This document shows positions 7,635-17,079 of a DNA stretch of 64,000 nucleotides, piece by piece. The notes under the pieces were generated by a model. The model was not told where the DNA came from. It saw nothing but the letters and a program-made list of their open reading frames with translations, and searched no databases. Position numbers and translations under genes: made by a program. The DNA is from an uncultured Sulfitobacter sp. (GTDB taxonomy: Bacteria; Pseudomonadota; Alphaproteobacteria; Rhodobacterales; Rhodobacteraceae). The stretch covers positions 496,001 to 560,000 of the forward strand of contig NZ_CANNBM010000001.1 of NCBI RefSeq assembly GCF_947502895.1. Reading direction: 5' to 3'. How positions within the stretch are numbered: position 1 is the stretch's first letter; every line of letters begins with the position of its first letter.

Positions 7635-9908
7635 ATGACCGATAATGCCAACACACGTCAGGCCGCGCTAGACTATCACGCGCTTCCCAAACCCGGCAAA
7701 TTAGAGATCCGCGCAACCAAGCCCTTGGCAAATGGCCGCGATCTGGCCCGTGCCTACAGCCCTGGCGTGGCAGAGGCCTGTATCGAAATCCAGAAAGATC
7801 CCTCTACCGCCGCTCTGTATACGTCCCGTGCGAATCTGGTGGCGGTGGTGACAAACGGCACAGCCGTTTTGGGTCTTGGCAACATCGGCGCGCTGGCCTC
7901 CAAACCCGTGATGGAGGGGAAGGCCGTATTGTTCAAGAAATTCGCAGGTATAGACTGTTTCGACATCGAGGTAGACCAGTCCGACCCCGAAAAACTGGCC
8001 GATATCGTCTGCGCGCTGGAGCCCTCATTCGGCGCCATCAATCTCGAAGACATCAAAGCCCCCGATTGCTTCACGGTTGAGCGGATTTGCAACGAGCGGA
8101 TGAACATCCCCGTTTTCCACGACGACCAGCACGGCACAGCCATTGTTGTGGGGGCTGCGGCCACCAACGCGCTGCATGTGGCAGGCAAGAAATTCGAGGA
8201 TATCAAAATCGTCAGCACAGGCGGCGGTGCGGCGGGCATTGCCTGCCTCAACATGCTGCTCAAGCTGGGGGTCAAGCGTGAGAACGTCTGGCTGTGCGAT
8301 ATTCACGGGCTGGTCCATGAGGGCCGCGAAATCGATATGAACCCGATCAAATCAGAATACGCCCAAAGCTCCGATCTGCGGACGCTGGACGATGTGATCC
8401 ATGATGCCGATCTGTTCCTCGGCCTGTCGGGTGCCAATGTTCTTTCCGCCGATATGGTCGCCAAAATGGCCCCGCGCCCGATCATCTTTGCACTGGCAAA
8501 TCCCAATCCGGAAATCATGCCAGACGCCGCCCGCGCCGTAGCTCCTGACGCGATCATCGCCACGGGCCGCTCGGATTTTCCCAATCAGGTCAATAACGTG
8601 CTGTGCTTCCCCTTCATCTTTCGCGGGGCGTTGGATGTAGGGGCGACCACCATCAACGACGAGATGAAGATCGCCTGTATCGAAGGCATCGCCGCCCTTG
8701 CCCGCGAAACCACAAGCGCCGAGGCCGCCGCCGCGTACCGTGGCGAACAGCTGACCTTCGGGGCGGATTATCTGATCCCCAAACCCTTTGATCCGCGCCT
8801 TGTAGGCATCGTTTCTTCCGCCGTGGCAAAGGCCGCCATGGAGACAGGCGTTGCAACCCGCCCCATCGCCGACATCGAGGCCTATAAAGCCAATCTCGAC
8901 AGCTCGGTCTTCAAATCCGCGCTGCTCATGCGGCCCGTGTTCCAAGCCGCCCGCGCCACCTCCCGCCGCATCGTCTTTGCCGAAGGCGAGGACGAGCGCG
9001 TGCTGCGCTGCGCCCAAGCCATGCTGGAAGAAACCTCCGAGCGGCCCATCCTCATTGGCCGCCCCGAAGTGATCGAGCGGCGAATGGAACGGGCAGGTCT
9101 GACGCTGAAGCTGGGGCGCGATCTGGATGTGGTGAACCCCGAGAACGATCCCCGCTACCGCGACTATTGGGAGACATATCACAGCCTTATGGCGCGGCGC
9201 GGCGTCTCGCCCGATATTGCGCGCGCTGTGATGCGGACAAACACCACTGCCATTGGCGCGGTCATGGTCCACCGCGAAGAGGCCGACAGCCTGATTTGCG
9301 GCACTTTTGGCGAAACCCGCTGGCATCTCAATTACATCGGTCAGGTGCTGGGCCGCGACGGCCTCGCGCCGCACGGCTCGCTTTCCATGATGATCCTTGA
9401 GGACGGGCCGCTCTTTATTGCCGATACCCAAGTCCACCAGCACCCGAACCCCGAAGAACTGGCCGAAATCGCAATCGGTGCCGCGCGCCATGTCCGCCGC
9501 TTTGGCCTGACACCGAATGTCGCCATGTGTTCGCAATCGCAGTTCGGCAATCAGGGTGAAGGATCAGGGAGCCGCCTGCGCAAAGCGATCCGGATCCTCG
9601 ACGAAGGCAACCATGATTTCTGCTATGAAGGCGAGATGAACATCGACACGGCGCTTGATCCCGAATTGCGCGCCCGCCAGTTCCCCGGCAACCGCATGGA
9701 AGGGCCGGCTAACGTGCTGATCTTTGCCCACGCCGATGCCGCATCAGGCGTGCGCAATATTCTGAAAATGAAGGGCGGCGGGCTGGAGGTTGGTCCCATC
9801 CTGATGGGCATGGGCAACCGTGCCCACGTCGTCTCCCCCTCGATCACTGCGCGCGGGCTGCTGAACATGGCAGCCATCGCAGGGACGCCCGTGGCGCAAT
9901 ACGGCTAG
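7635..9908 (+). CDS. maeB: NADP-type malic enzyme with phosphotransacetylase-like domain
   Basis: A 757-residue two-domain enzyme. Residues about 1-425 are malic enzyme: oxidative decarboxylation of malate to pyruvate, with S-P-G-V-A-E-A near 38, K-D-P near 53, the F-H-D-D-Q-H-G-T-A metal/substrate motif near 160, and a G-G-G-A-A-G dinucleotide loop near 197. Residues about 430-757 resemble phosphate acetyltransferase (F-A-E-G-E-D-E-R-V near 452). In related long malic enzymes this part is regulatory, binding acetyl-CoA, rather than catalytic. AGGAGG precedes the ATG. It links TCA intermediates to pyruvate and NADPH. NADP preference is assumed from the MaeB family, not shown here. Confidence 0.94.
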   Translation: MTDNANTRQAALDYHALPKPGKLEIRATKPLANGRDLARAYSPGVAEACIEIQKDPSTAALYTSRANLVAVVTNGTAVLGLGNIGALASKPVMEGKAVLFKKFAGIDCFDIEVDQSDPEKLADIVCALEPSFGAINLEDIKAPDCFTVERICNERMNIPVFHDDQHGTAIVVGAAATNALHVAGKKFEDIKIVSTGGGAAGIACLNMLLKLGVKRENVWLCDIHGLVHEGREIDMNPIKSEYAQSSDLRTLDDVIHDADLFLGLSGANVLSADMVAKMAPRPIIFALANPNPEIMPDAARAVAPDAIIATGRSDFPNQVNNVLCFPFIFRGALDVGATTINDEMKIACIEGIAALARETTSAEAAAAYRGEQLTFGADYLIPKPFDPRLVGIVSSAVAKAAMETGVATRPIADIEAYKANLDSSVFKSALLMRPVFQAARATSRRIVFAEGEDERVLRCAQAMLEETSERPILIGRPEVIERRMERAGLTLKLGRDLDVVNPENDPRYRDYWETYHSLMARRGVSPDIARAVMRTNTTAIGAVMVHREEADSLICGTFGETRWHLNYIGQVLGRDGLAPHGSLSMMILEDGPLFIADTQVHQHPNPEELAEIAIGAARHVRRFGLTPNVAMCSQSQFGNQGEGSGSRLRKAIRILDEGNHDFCYEGEMNIDTALDPELRARQFPGNRMEGPANVLIFAHADAASGVRNILKMKGGGLEVGPILMGMGNRAHVVSPSITARGLLNMAAIAGTPVAQYG

Positions 9909-9923
9909 GCAATACAGATACAA

Positions 9924-9949
9924 AAACCGCGCCAAATCTGGCGCGGTTT
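9924..9949. terminator. Bidirectional terminator between maeB and lipoprotein gene
   Basis: A perfect 10-bp stem (AAACCGCGCC with GGCGCGGTTT) with a 6-base loop lies 15 bp after the maeB stop. A run of A on the left gives a T tract for minus-strand transcripts, so it can stop both converging genes. Confidence 0.85.
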
Positions 9950-9975
9950 CAATAACTCTGGCTGTTGGGTCGCTC

Positions 9976-10443
9976 TTACAGCGGGCTGATACGCCCTGTC
10001 AGCGCACGGCTGGGTGAATATGACCCTTTTGGCGCGTGAATGGTGATCAAATTGCCCTTGATCGCAACCACACCGCAGCCCGCATTTTTGGGCCGCTTGA
10101 TTGCTTTGCGCCCGTCTTTTCTGCGCTGTGCATCGCGGAAACGGCGGTTAGGGTCCTCAAGACACAGCAGGTTGCCGCGGACTTCCCAATGGCTCAGCGA
10201 CTCACGCGGGTAGCGTCCGTTGCTTTCCCACGTCGATTCGCCCGAAGGCAGCATTTTTACGATGAACTGAGTCGCCTGCCCCTTGCGGGGCTTGGTATCC
10301 ATCACAGGGCGCAGCACCAGTTTGGTGTTGGTCAACCGCTCGGTCAGCGCGTCACCGGCCAAAACCCCGTCAGGATATACCGTCTGCGTACACCCCGCCA
10401 ACAACAGACCCGCTGCCGCTACAAAGGCAAAAGAAATCTTCAT
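9976..10443 (-). CDS. Small lipoprotein of unknown function
   Basis: A 155-residue exported protein. The N terminus is a lipoprotein signal: charged M-K, a hydrophobic run, and the lipobox L-L-A-G-C, giving a lipidated Cys at residue 18. The mature part is basic, with an Arg/Lys-rich stretch (R-R-F-R-D-A-Q-R-R-K) and a C-terminal V-V-A-I-K-G-N-L-I-T-I-H beta-like segment. I recognise no family. The ATG at 10443 is chosen over upstream starts because it yields a clean signal peptide and has a GGGGGG ribosome site. It is divergent from prpE and convergent with maeB. Confidence 0.75.
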   Translation of the reverse strand: MKISFAFVAAAGLLLAGCTQTVYPDGVLAGDALTERLTNTKLVLRPVMDTKPRKGQATQFIVKMLPSGESTWESNGRYPRESLSHWEVRGNLLCLEDPNRRFRDAQRRKDGRKAIKRPKNAGCGVVAIKGNLITIHAPKGSYSPSRALTGRISPL

Positions 10444-10542
10444 CGTGTTTCCCCCCAAGGAAATATTTACTTTCAAAGCCCTAGCAGAGGCTCATCTGCA
10501 AAAGGTGCCAGCTTTGCAACAGCGGAGCAACCCCGCACGGTC

Positions 10543-10578
10543 TGTAATTACACAAAGCAGGGCAGTAAATTATTTTAC
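10543..10578. promoter_or_regulatory. Two GTAA/TTAC palindromes in the prpE control region
   Basis: TGTAATTACA at 10543-10552 is a perfect palindrome. GTAAA-TTAT-TTTAC at 10565-10578 is a second inverted repeat with the same outer GTAA/TTAC letters. Both sit in the 219-bp divergent region between the lipoprotein gene and prpE. They may be an operator pair; no regulator gene is adjacent. Confidence 0.35.
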
Positions 10579-10662
10579 ATCGAAGCTTCCGAAATTGCGT
10601 ATTACTCTTGCCGCCACGGCGCACCTGCGCCACCACTTGTGCAAATTCAGGGAGGATATCGC

Positions 10663-12555
10663 ATGGGTTATGCACAGGTATACAAGGCCGCAAAGGACGA
10701 TCCAGAGGCGTTCTGGCTGGAACAGGCACAGGCCATCGATTGGGTCACGCCGCCCCAGCGCGCGCTGTTCGACAAAGGCGGCGATCTGTATGAATGGTAC
10801 GCGGATGCGCAGGTAAACGGCTGCTACAACGCCGTAGACCGCCACGTGGAAAACGGCCGCGCCGATCAGGCCGCCATCATCTATGACAGCCCCATCACAG
10901 GCACCAAAGACACCATCACGTTTGCCCAGCTGCAAACCCGCGTTGCTGGCCTTGCTGGGGCGCTGGTGGCGCAAGGCGTCACAAAGGGCGACCGCGTTAT
11001 CATCTATATGCCCATGGTGCCCGAAGCGATCGAAGCCATGCTGGCCTGTGCGCGCATTGGCGCCGTGCATTCGGTCGTCTTTGGCGGTTTCGCTGCAAAC
11101 GAACTGGCCGTGCGCATCGACGATTGCGCGCCCAAGGCGATCATCGCCGCCTCATGCGGGCTGGAGCCGAACCGCACCGTGCATTACAAACCCCTGCTCG
11201 ACGGCGCGATCGACATGGCGACCCACAAGCCGGAAGCCTGCATCATTCTACAACGTGAACAGGAGATCTGTGAACTGGTCGAGGGCCGCGATATCGAATG
11301 GCACGCAGCCATTGCCGCAGGTTCACCTGCCGATTGCGTGCCCGTCGCAGGCAACCATCCCGCCTATATTCTCTATACTTCTGGCACGACAGGCGCGCCC
11401 AAAGGTGTTGTACGCCATACGGCGGGCCACCTCGTCGCACTCAACTGGACGATGAAGAACATCTACAACGTCGATCCCGGCGATGTTTTCTGGGCCGCCT
11501 CGGATGTGGGCTGGGTCGTCGGGCATAGCTATATCGCTTACGGCCCCTTGATCCACGGCAACACGACCGTTGTGTTTGAGGGCAAACCCGTCGGCACCCC
11601 CGATGCAGGCACTTTCTGGCGCGTGATCTCGGAACATAACGTGCGCAGCTTCTTCACCGCACCAACAGCCATCCGCGCCGTAAAACGCGAAGACCCCAAA
11701 GGCCTCGAGGTCAAGAAATACGATCTAACCTGCCTGCGCGCCCTCTACCTCGCGGGCGAACGCGCCGATCCAGATACAATCATCTGGGCGCAGGATGTGC
11801 TGGGCAAACCAGTATATGACCACTGGTGGCAGACCGAAACGGGCTTCACCATCGCGGGCAACCCTGCAGGGCTTGAGGCACTGCCCGTCAAGATCGGCTC
11901 TCCCACCGTGCCGATGCCGGGCTATGATGTGCAAATCCTCGACGAGGCAGGCCACCCCATGCCCGCAGGAGAGCTGGGCGCGATTGCCGTGAAACTCCCC
12001 CTGCCGCCTGGCACGCTGCCAACGCTCTGGAACGCCGAAGACCGCTTCCGCAAAAGCTATCTCACCACTTTCCCGGGGTTTTACGAGACAGGCGATGCAG
12101 GCATGATCGACGAGGATGGATACCTCTACATTATGGCGCGCACCGATGATGTGATCAACGTGGCGGGCCACCGCCTCAGCACAGGCGCGATGGAGGAAGT
12201 CCTCGCAGGTCACCCCGACGTGGCCGAATGTGCCGTGATCGGCGTCAGCGATCCGCTCAAGGGTCAAGCGCCGATGGGCTTTGTATGCCTTACCAATGGC
12301 GTGAACCGCCCCCACGCCGAGATCACTGCAGAATGTGTCAAGCGCATCCGCGACCAGATCGGCCCCGTTGCAGCCTTCAAACTGGCGCTGGTGGTGGACC
12401 GCCTGCCAAAAACACGCTCAGGCAAAATCCTGCGGGCGACCATGGTCAAAATCGCCGATAGCGAGGATTTCAAACTCCCCGCCACGATCGACGATCCCGC
12501 CATTCTGGACGAAATAAAAACAGCCCTACAGGCCATTGGCTACGCCAAGGGATGA
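10663..12555 (+). CDS. prpE: Propionyl-CoA synthetase
   Basis: A 630-residue AMP-forming acyl-CoA synthetase of the acetyl/propionyl-CoA synthetase group, making propionyl-CoA from propionate, ATP and CoA. The P-loop-like Y-T-S-G-T-T-G-A-P-K-G-V (about residues 235-246), the D-H-W-W-Q-T-E-T-G motif (about 385) and the C-terminal K-T-R-S-G-K-I-L-R with the conserved catalytic lysine are present. Overall sequence and the Y-A-G/A-D-A-Q-V-N-G-C-Y-N-A-V-D-R-H start resemble PrpE more than Acs, but propionate preference is inferred. The ATG is set by GGAGG 8 bp upstream. It probably feeds the propionyl-CoA carboxylase route; those genes are not in this window. Confidence 0.9.
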   Translation: MGYAQVYKAAKDDPEAFWLEQAQAIDWVTPPQRALFDKGGDLYEWYADAQVNGCYNAVDRHVENGRADQAAIIYDSPITGTKDTITFAQLQTRVAGLAGALVAQGVTKGDRVIIYMPMVPEAIEAMLACARIGAVHSVVFGGFAANELAVRIDDCAPKAIIAASCGLEPNRTVHYKPLLDGAIDMATHKPEACIILQREQEICELVEGRDIEWHAAIAAGSPADCVPVAGNHPAYILYTSGTTGAPKGVVRHTAGHLVALNWTMKNIYNVDPGDVFWAASDVGWVVGHSYIAYGPLIHGNTTVVFEGKPVGTPDAGTFWRVISEHNVRSFFTAPTAIRAVKREDPKGLEVKKYDLTCLRALYLAGERADPDTIIWAQDVLGKPVYDHWWQTETGFTIAGNPAGLEALPVKIGSPTVPMPGYDVQILDEAGHPMPAGELGAIAVKLPLPPGTLPTLWNAEDRFRKSYLTTFPGFYETGDAGMIDEDGYLYIMARTDDVINVAGHRLSTGAMEEVLAGHPDVAECAVIGVSDPLKGQAPMGFVCLTNGVNRPHAEITAECVKRIRDQIGPVAAFKLALVVDRLPKTRSGKILRATMVKIADSEDFKLPATIDDPAILDEIKTALQAIGYAKG

Positions 12556-12558
12556 ACG

Positions 12559-12590
12559 AAAAAGGCGGCCCCGCAAGGGACCGCCTTTTT
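12559..12590. terminator. Bidirectional terminator prpE / csbD
   Basis: A 10-bp stem AAAAAGGCGG/CCGCCTTTTT extended by CCC/GGG closes on a GCAA tetraloop. T5 follows on the plus strand and A5 precedes on the left, so it serves the two converging genes. It starts 4 bp after the prpE stop. Confidence 0.9.
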
Positions 12591-12607
12591 CATGTCTGTG
12601 GCGGCCC

Positions 12608-12805
12608 TCAGAGGCTTGCCATAAACTCGTCGACCTCTTTTTTGGCCTGCTCTTTTGTCTTGCCGTATTTTTCCTGAATACGCCCTTCAAGCTCTTCGCG
12701 GTTGCCCTCGGCCTTGTCCAGATCGTCTTCCGTCAGATCGCCCCATTTCTGCTGCGCCTGACCTTTGAATTGCTTCCAGTTACCTTGAATCGTGTCCCAG
12801 TTCAT
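12608..12805 (-). CDS. CsbD family stress protein
   Basis: A 65-residue, highly charged helical protein of the CsbD family, whose members are often induced by stress; the molecular function is unknown. The start M-N-W-D-T-I-Q-G-N-W-K-Q-F-K-G-Q and the Trp-Gly-x-Leu-Thr-Asp/Glu-Asp-Asp repeat are diagnostic. The sequence continues with E-G-x-x-E-E-L-x-G-x-I-Q-E-x-Y-G, also typical. The ATG at 12805 has GGAGA just upstream. It has its own control region of about 180 bp shared with the secreted-protein operon at 12984. Confidence 0.9.
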   Translation of the reverse strand: MNWDTIQGNWKQFKGQAQQKWGDLTEDDLDKAEGNREELEGRIQEKYGKTKEQAKKEVDEFMASL

Positions 12806-12983
12806 AACGGGTCTCCAATCTATCTGTCTGTGTTTCCAACTCGTCCAATGCCGCTGTGCGCACAGCCAAGCTGCTTCACCTATCCAACGTGACACAGCCG
12901 CGATGGTTCCATCATTTCAAAACAATCCTTGCAGCAGCAGCGTTTTCGGCCTTACGCTGCGTCTACATATTAGGAGCATACGC

Positions 12984-13433
12984 ATGCGATTTTCTCTCGG
13001 CCTCTGCGCCGCACTCTTCTTTGGCGCAACAGCGGCCCACGCAGCCGACCCCGAGCGTATTCAGGTCAAAGGTGAAGTCATCGACACTTGGTGTTACTAT
13101 TCTGGCGTCATGGGCGGCCCTGACGCTGTCGTAGGCACCGCACATCACACCTGCGCATTATGGTGCAGCGCAGGCGGTATTCCCGTCGGCATTCTTGGTG
13201 AAGACGGCGAGGTTTACATGGTCCTGAAGGTCGGCAAAGACGACCAGTCTGCAGGTGGCGACACAACCCTCAAATTGGCCAGCTACAATGTGACCGCCGA
13301 CGGGATGCTCTACGAGCGTGACGGCATCAAATATATCGTTGTGGCCGATGTGATCGCCGAAGACACAATCAGCAATCTCACCCATGAGGACTACGGCCCC
13401 GTTCCTGGTTTTGCTATTCCGGAGCCGAAATGA
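12984..13433 (+). CDS. Secreted Cys/His protein, first gene of Sco operon
   Basis: A 149-residue protein with a Sec signal peptide (residues 1-20, cleavage after A-H-A). I do not recognise a named family. The visible feature is a small domain with Cys37, then H54-H55-x-C57-A-L-W-C61, i.e. two adjacent histidines and a C-x3-C pair, a plausible soft-metal or thiol site. The remainder is beta-rich. The ATG at 12984 is supported by AGGAG 8 bp upstream; longer starts lack a signal peptide. It overlaps the next gene by ATGA, and that gene overlaps a Sco gene likewise, so the three are one translational unit exported to the periplasm. A role in copper or thiol handling is inferred from this context only. 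Confidence 0.7.
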   Translation: MRFSLGLCAALFFGATAAHAADPERIQVKGEVIDTWCYYSGVMGGPDAVVGTAHHTCALWCSAGGIPVGILGEDGEVYMVLKVGKDDQSAGGDTTLKLASYNVTADGMLYERDGIKYIVVADVIAEDTISNLTHEDYGPVPGFAIPEPK

Positions 13434-14005
13434 TGATGAAATTTCTAGCCCCCCTCGCCGCCCTCGCTTTTGCCGCCCCTCTGGCTGCACAGGACTTCTC
13501 CGAAAACTCCGAAGCCAGATCATGGGATCTATATGCCGAAGTTCCCGCCCGCTTTGATGCAAAGGTCGTGGATCTTTTGTGCGAACTCACAGGCGACTGC
13601 CCCGAAGATTGCGGCGCAGGCAAACGCCAGATGGGTCTGCTGCGCAGCGCAGATAACGTGCTGGTACTCGCAATGAAGAACAACCAACCCGCCTTCACTG
13701 GTGCCGCGGTGGAGCTTGCCCCGTTCTGCAACCAGACCGTCACCGTGGATGGCTTGCTGATCGACGATCCCGACCTGAATGCCAAAAACATATACCTCGT
13801 CCAGATGATCAAGGCCGAAGGCACGGACGATTGGGTCAAAGCAAACAAATGGACCAAGGAATGGGCCGCAGCCAATCCTGATGCAGCAGGCAAAGGGCCG
13901 TGGTTCCGCCGCGATCCGCGCGTTCAGGCCGAAATTGCACGCGATGGCTATCTCGGCCTCGGGCTGGAGAAGGACGCGGCCTTTATCGAAGAGCATTTTG
14001 AATGA
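13430..14005 (+). CDS. Secreted protein with C-x3-C motif, second gene of Sco operon
   Basis: A 191-residue protein with a signal peptide (residues 1-20, ending P-L-A-A). The mature part carries Cys51, Cys57 and Cys61 in C-E-L-T-G-D-C-P-E-D-C-G, again with C-x3-C spacing, plus a single later Cys in the A-P-F-C-N-Q segment. The C-terminal third is rich in Trp and Lys (D-W-V-K-A-N-K-W-T-K-E-W). No family known to me. Start and stop both overlap neighbours by 4 bases (ATGA). The gene order suggests it works with the Sco protein at a periplasmic metal or redox step. Confidence 0.7.
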   Translation: MMMKFLAPLAALAFAAPLAAQDFSENSEARSWDLYAEVPARFDAKVVDLLCELTGDCPEDCGAGKRQMGLLRSADNVLVLAMKNNQPAFTGAAVELAPFCNQTVTVDGLLIDDPDLNAKNIYLVQMIKAEGTDDWVKANKWTKEWAAANPDAAGKGPWFRRDPRVQAEIARDGYLGLGLEKDAAFIEEHFE

Positions 14006-14565
14006 TCCGTACGGCCTTCACGCTTTGCGCTATCTTGTCCGCATCTTCTGCCCATGCAGAAGCGCCCCTGCCTTTTGCAGTGGGCGGCGCGTATGAGCTG
14101 ACCAACCAGCACGGCCAGACCCGAACCCAGATCGACCCCGACGGCCTGCCGCAGCTTGTCTTTTTCGGCTATGCCAACTGCCCTGGCATCTGCTCGGTGG
14201 CGATGCCGCTGATGGCAGATGTGGTGGACGATATGGCACAACGCGGCCAGACCGTGCGTCCCGTGATGATTACCGTGGACCCTGCCCGTGACACAGTCGA
14301 CAATATGGCCGACCCGCTGGCAAATTTTCATCCCGAGTTCATCGGCCTGACAGGGGCGCAGTCCGCTCTCGATGCTTCCTATGCCGCTTTCAACGTCGAG
14401 CATAAGCTGGCCTACAATGATCCCGAATATGGACCCGTCTACAGCCACGGATCATTGATCTATCTGATGGACAGCACAGGCGATGTCCTCACCGTCCTGC
14501 CGCCCGTGCTCGATGCCAAACGCGCAGCAGACATCACATGGAAATACATCAAACCCGCAGGTTAA
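14002..14565 (+). CDS. SCO1/SenC family protein
   Basis: A 187-residue Sco protein with a thioredoxin fold, of the group that delivers copper to Cu-A of cytochrome oxidase or acts as a thiol-disulfide partner. The metal site is complete: C60-P-G-I-C64 and the distal His149 in V-Y-S-H-G-S. The N terminus (1-19) is a cleavable-looking signal peptide ending A-H-A rather than a long membrane anchor, so the protein may be soluble in the periplasm. No oxidase genes are adjacent, which leaves the client open. It is the last gene of a coupled three-gene operon of C-x3-C proteins. Confidence 0.92.
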   Translation: MIRTAFTLCAILSASSAHAEAPLPFAVGGAYELTNQHGQTRTQIDPDGLPQLVFFGYANCPGICSVAMPLMADVVDDMAQRGQTVRPVMITVDPARDTVDNMADPLANFHPEFIGLTGAQSALDASYAAFNVEHKLAYNDPEYGPVYSHGSLIYLMDSTGDVLTVLPPVLDAKRAADITWKYIKPAG

Positions 14566-14641
14566 AGACAAACCGCCTCACCAACCCACGCTTCTTTTCT
14601 TTTCCTTTAAACTCAATCCCGCAGTCAGACCCAAACGCGCC

Positions 14642-15403
14642 CTAGCTAAACTGCTCCGAAATCAGCCGCTCTTCCAGTCCATGTCCCGGATCAAACAAGA
14701 TTCTGTGTGATATGCTCGGCTCCGAGCGTATCTCGACGCTGGCCACATCGCGGTAGCTGGTCCCGTCTGCATCCGCCATCACAGGGCGTTTCTCAGCCTC
14801 CAGCACATCAAACCGCACAGTTGCCGTTTTGGGCAATAATGCACCGCGCCAGCGTCGCGGCCGAAATGCCGCCATCGCAGTCAACGCCAATACATCCGCC
14901 CCGATGGGAAGAATCGGCCCATGCGCACTGTAGTTGTAAGCCGTCGATCCCGCAGGTGTCGCCACCAGTGCCCCGTCGCACACCAGCTCTTGCATCCGCA
15001 GCCGCGCATCTACCGTGATTTGCAATTTCGCCGCCTGCGGCCCCTGCCGCAACAGCGCCACTTCGTTCAGCGCCAGCGCGTGTGATATTTTTCCGTCTAC
15101 ATGCGTTGCCTTCATGGACAGTGGATTAATCACCGCCTCCTCGGCCGCTGCCAACCGCGCGCGCAGATCATTCTCCACATAGGTGTTCATCAAAAAGCCG
15201 ATAGTCCCACGGTTCATACCGTAAACAGGCGCAGGCAGCTCTTGGGTCTCGTGCAGGGTTTGCAGCATAAACCCGTCCCCGCCCAATGCCACAATCACAT
15301 CAGCCTGCGCTACAGGCACATCCCCATAGCGCCCGATCAATGCCGCCCGCGCGGTCTGCGCCACAGGCGTGCGGCTGGCCAAAAAGGCAATTTTCTCAGG
15401 CAT
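14642..15403 (-). CDS. nadK: NAD kinase
   Basis: A 253-residue ATP-NAD kinase making NADP. The nucleotide motif V-A-L-G-G-D-G-F-M-L lies near residue 40, and the catalytic region contains A-L-N-E-V-A-L-L and D-G-A-L-V-A-T-P-A-G-S-T-A-Y near 140-165. I chose the ATG at 15403, where M-P-E-K-I-A-F begins the domain; further upstream codons would add an unrelated hydrophobic stretch. The upstream Shine-Dalgarno match is weak. It is convergent with the Sco operon and divergent from glyA. Confidence 0.93.
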   Translation of the reverse strand: MPEKIAFLASRTPVAQTARAALIGRYGDVPVAQADVIVALGGDGFMLQTLHETQELPAPVYGMNRGTIGFLMNTYVENDLRARLAAAEEAVINPLSMKATHVDGKISHALALNEVALLRQGPQAAKLQITVDARLRMQELVCDGALVATPAGSTAYNYSAHGPILPIGADVLALTAMAAFRPRRWRGALLPKTATVRFDVLEAEKRPVMADADGTSYRDVASVEIRSEPSISHRILFDPGHGLEERLISEQFS

Positions 15404-15620
15404 TGTGTTTCCGATCCGCACCGTGTTCCACCCAGAGAACCACAAAAGCCCCAGTGGCACCAGCACCCCCCATGCAATTTGCCCGATGCGGCAAAAAGAC
15501 GGCTGCACCCCGCACGCGGCGCAACTATCACGGAACCTGTCGTTTTCACATCTTCACGCAGGGGCCAGTTTCCGATACGAAACTAGCAATGACGGACCCC
15601 ACGCTCAAGGAGCCACGCAC

Positions 15621-16910
<1,290 letters not shown>

Positions 16911-16931
16911 AAAAATCCCAACCAATATACC

Positions 16932-16962
16932 AAAGGCCCCGCCAGAAATGTGCGGGGCCTTT
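16932..16962. terminator. glyA terminator
   Basis: An 11-bp perfect stem AAAGGCCCCGC/GCGGGGCCTTT with a 9-base loop ends in TTTT 20 bp after the glyA stop. It lies between glyA and the converging aldehyde dehydrogenase gene. Confidence 0.88.
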
Positions 16963-17079
16963 TCGTTTCCATGGCCACAGTTCAGTCCACCGTATGGTGC
17001 CTGCGCCGCGTGTCTGCCCGATCAAAACACGGGCCCTCAACCTTTCAAAAATTGCCTCCGTCTGGTTCCCTGCCCGAAT

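Noticed and set aside
8352..9536. 394-codon minus-strand frame inside maeB
   Set aside because: Antisense shadow of the malic enzyme coding sequence.
10036..10662. Long N-terminal extension of prpE by about 200 residues
   Set aside because: It would read antisense through the lipoprotein gene; the ATG at 10663 with GGAGG gives the normal 630-residue enzyme.
14002..14565. Methanethiol oxidase (mtoX) locus, suggested by the Sco gene
   Set aside because: No selenium-binding-protein-like mtoX or MauG gene is adjacent.
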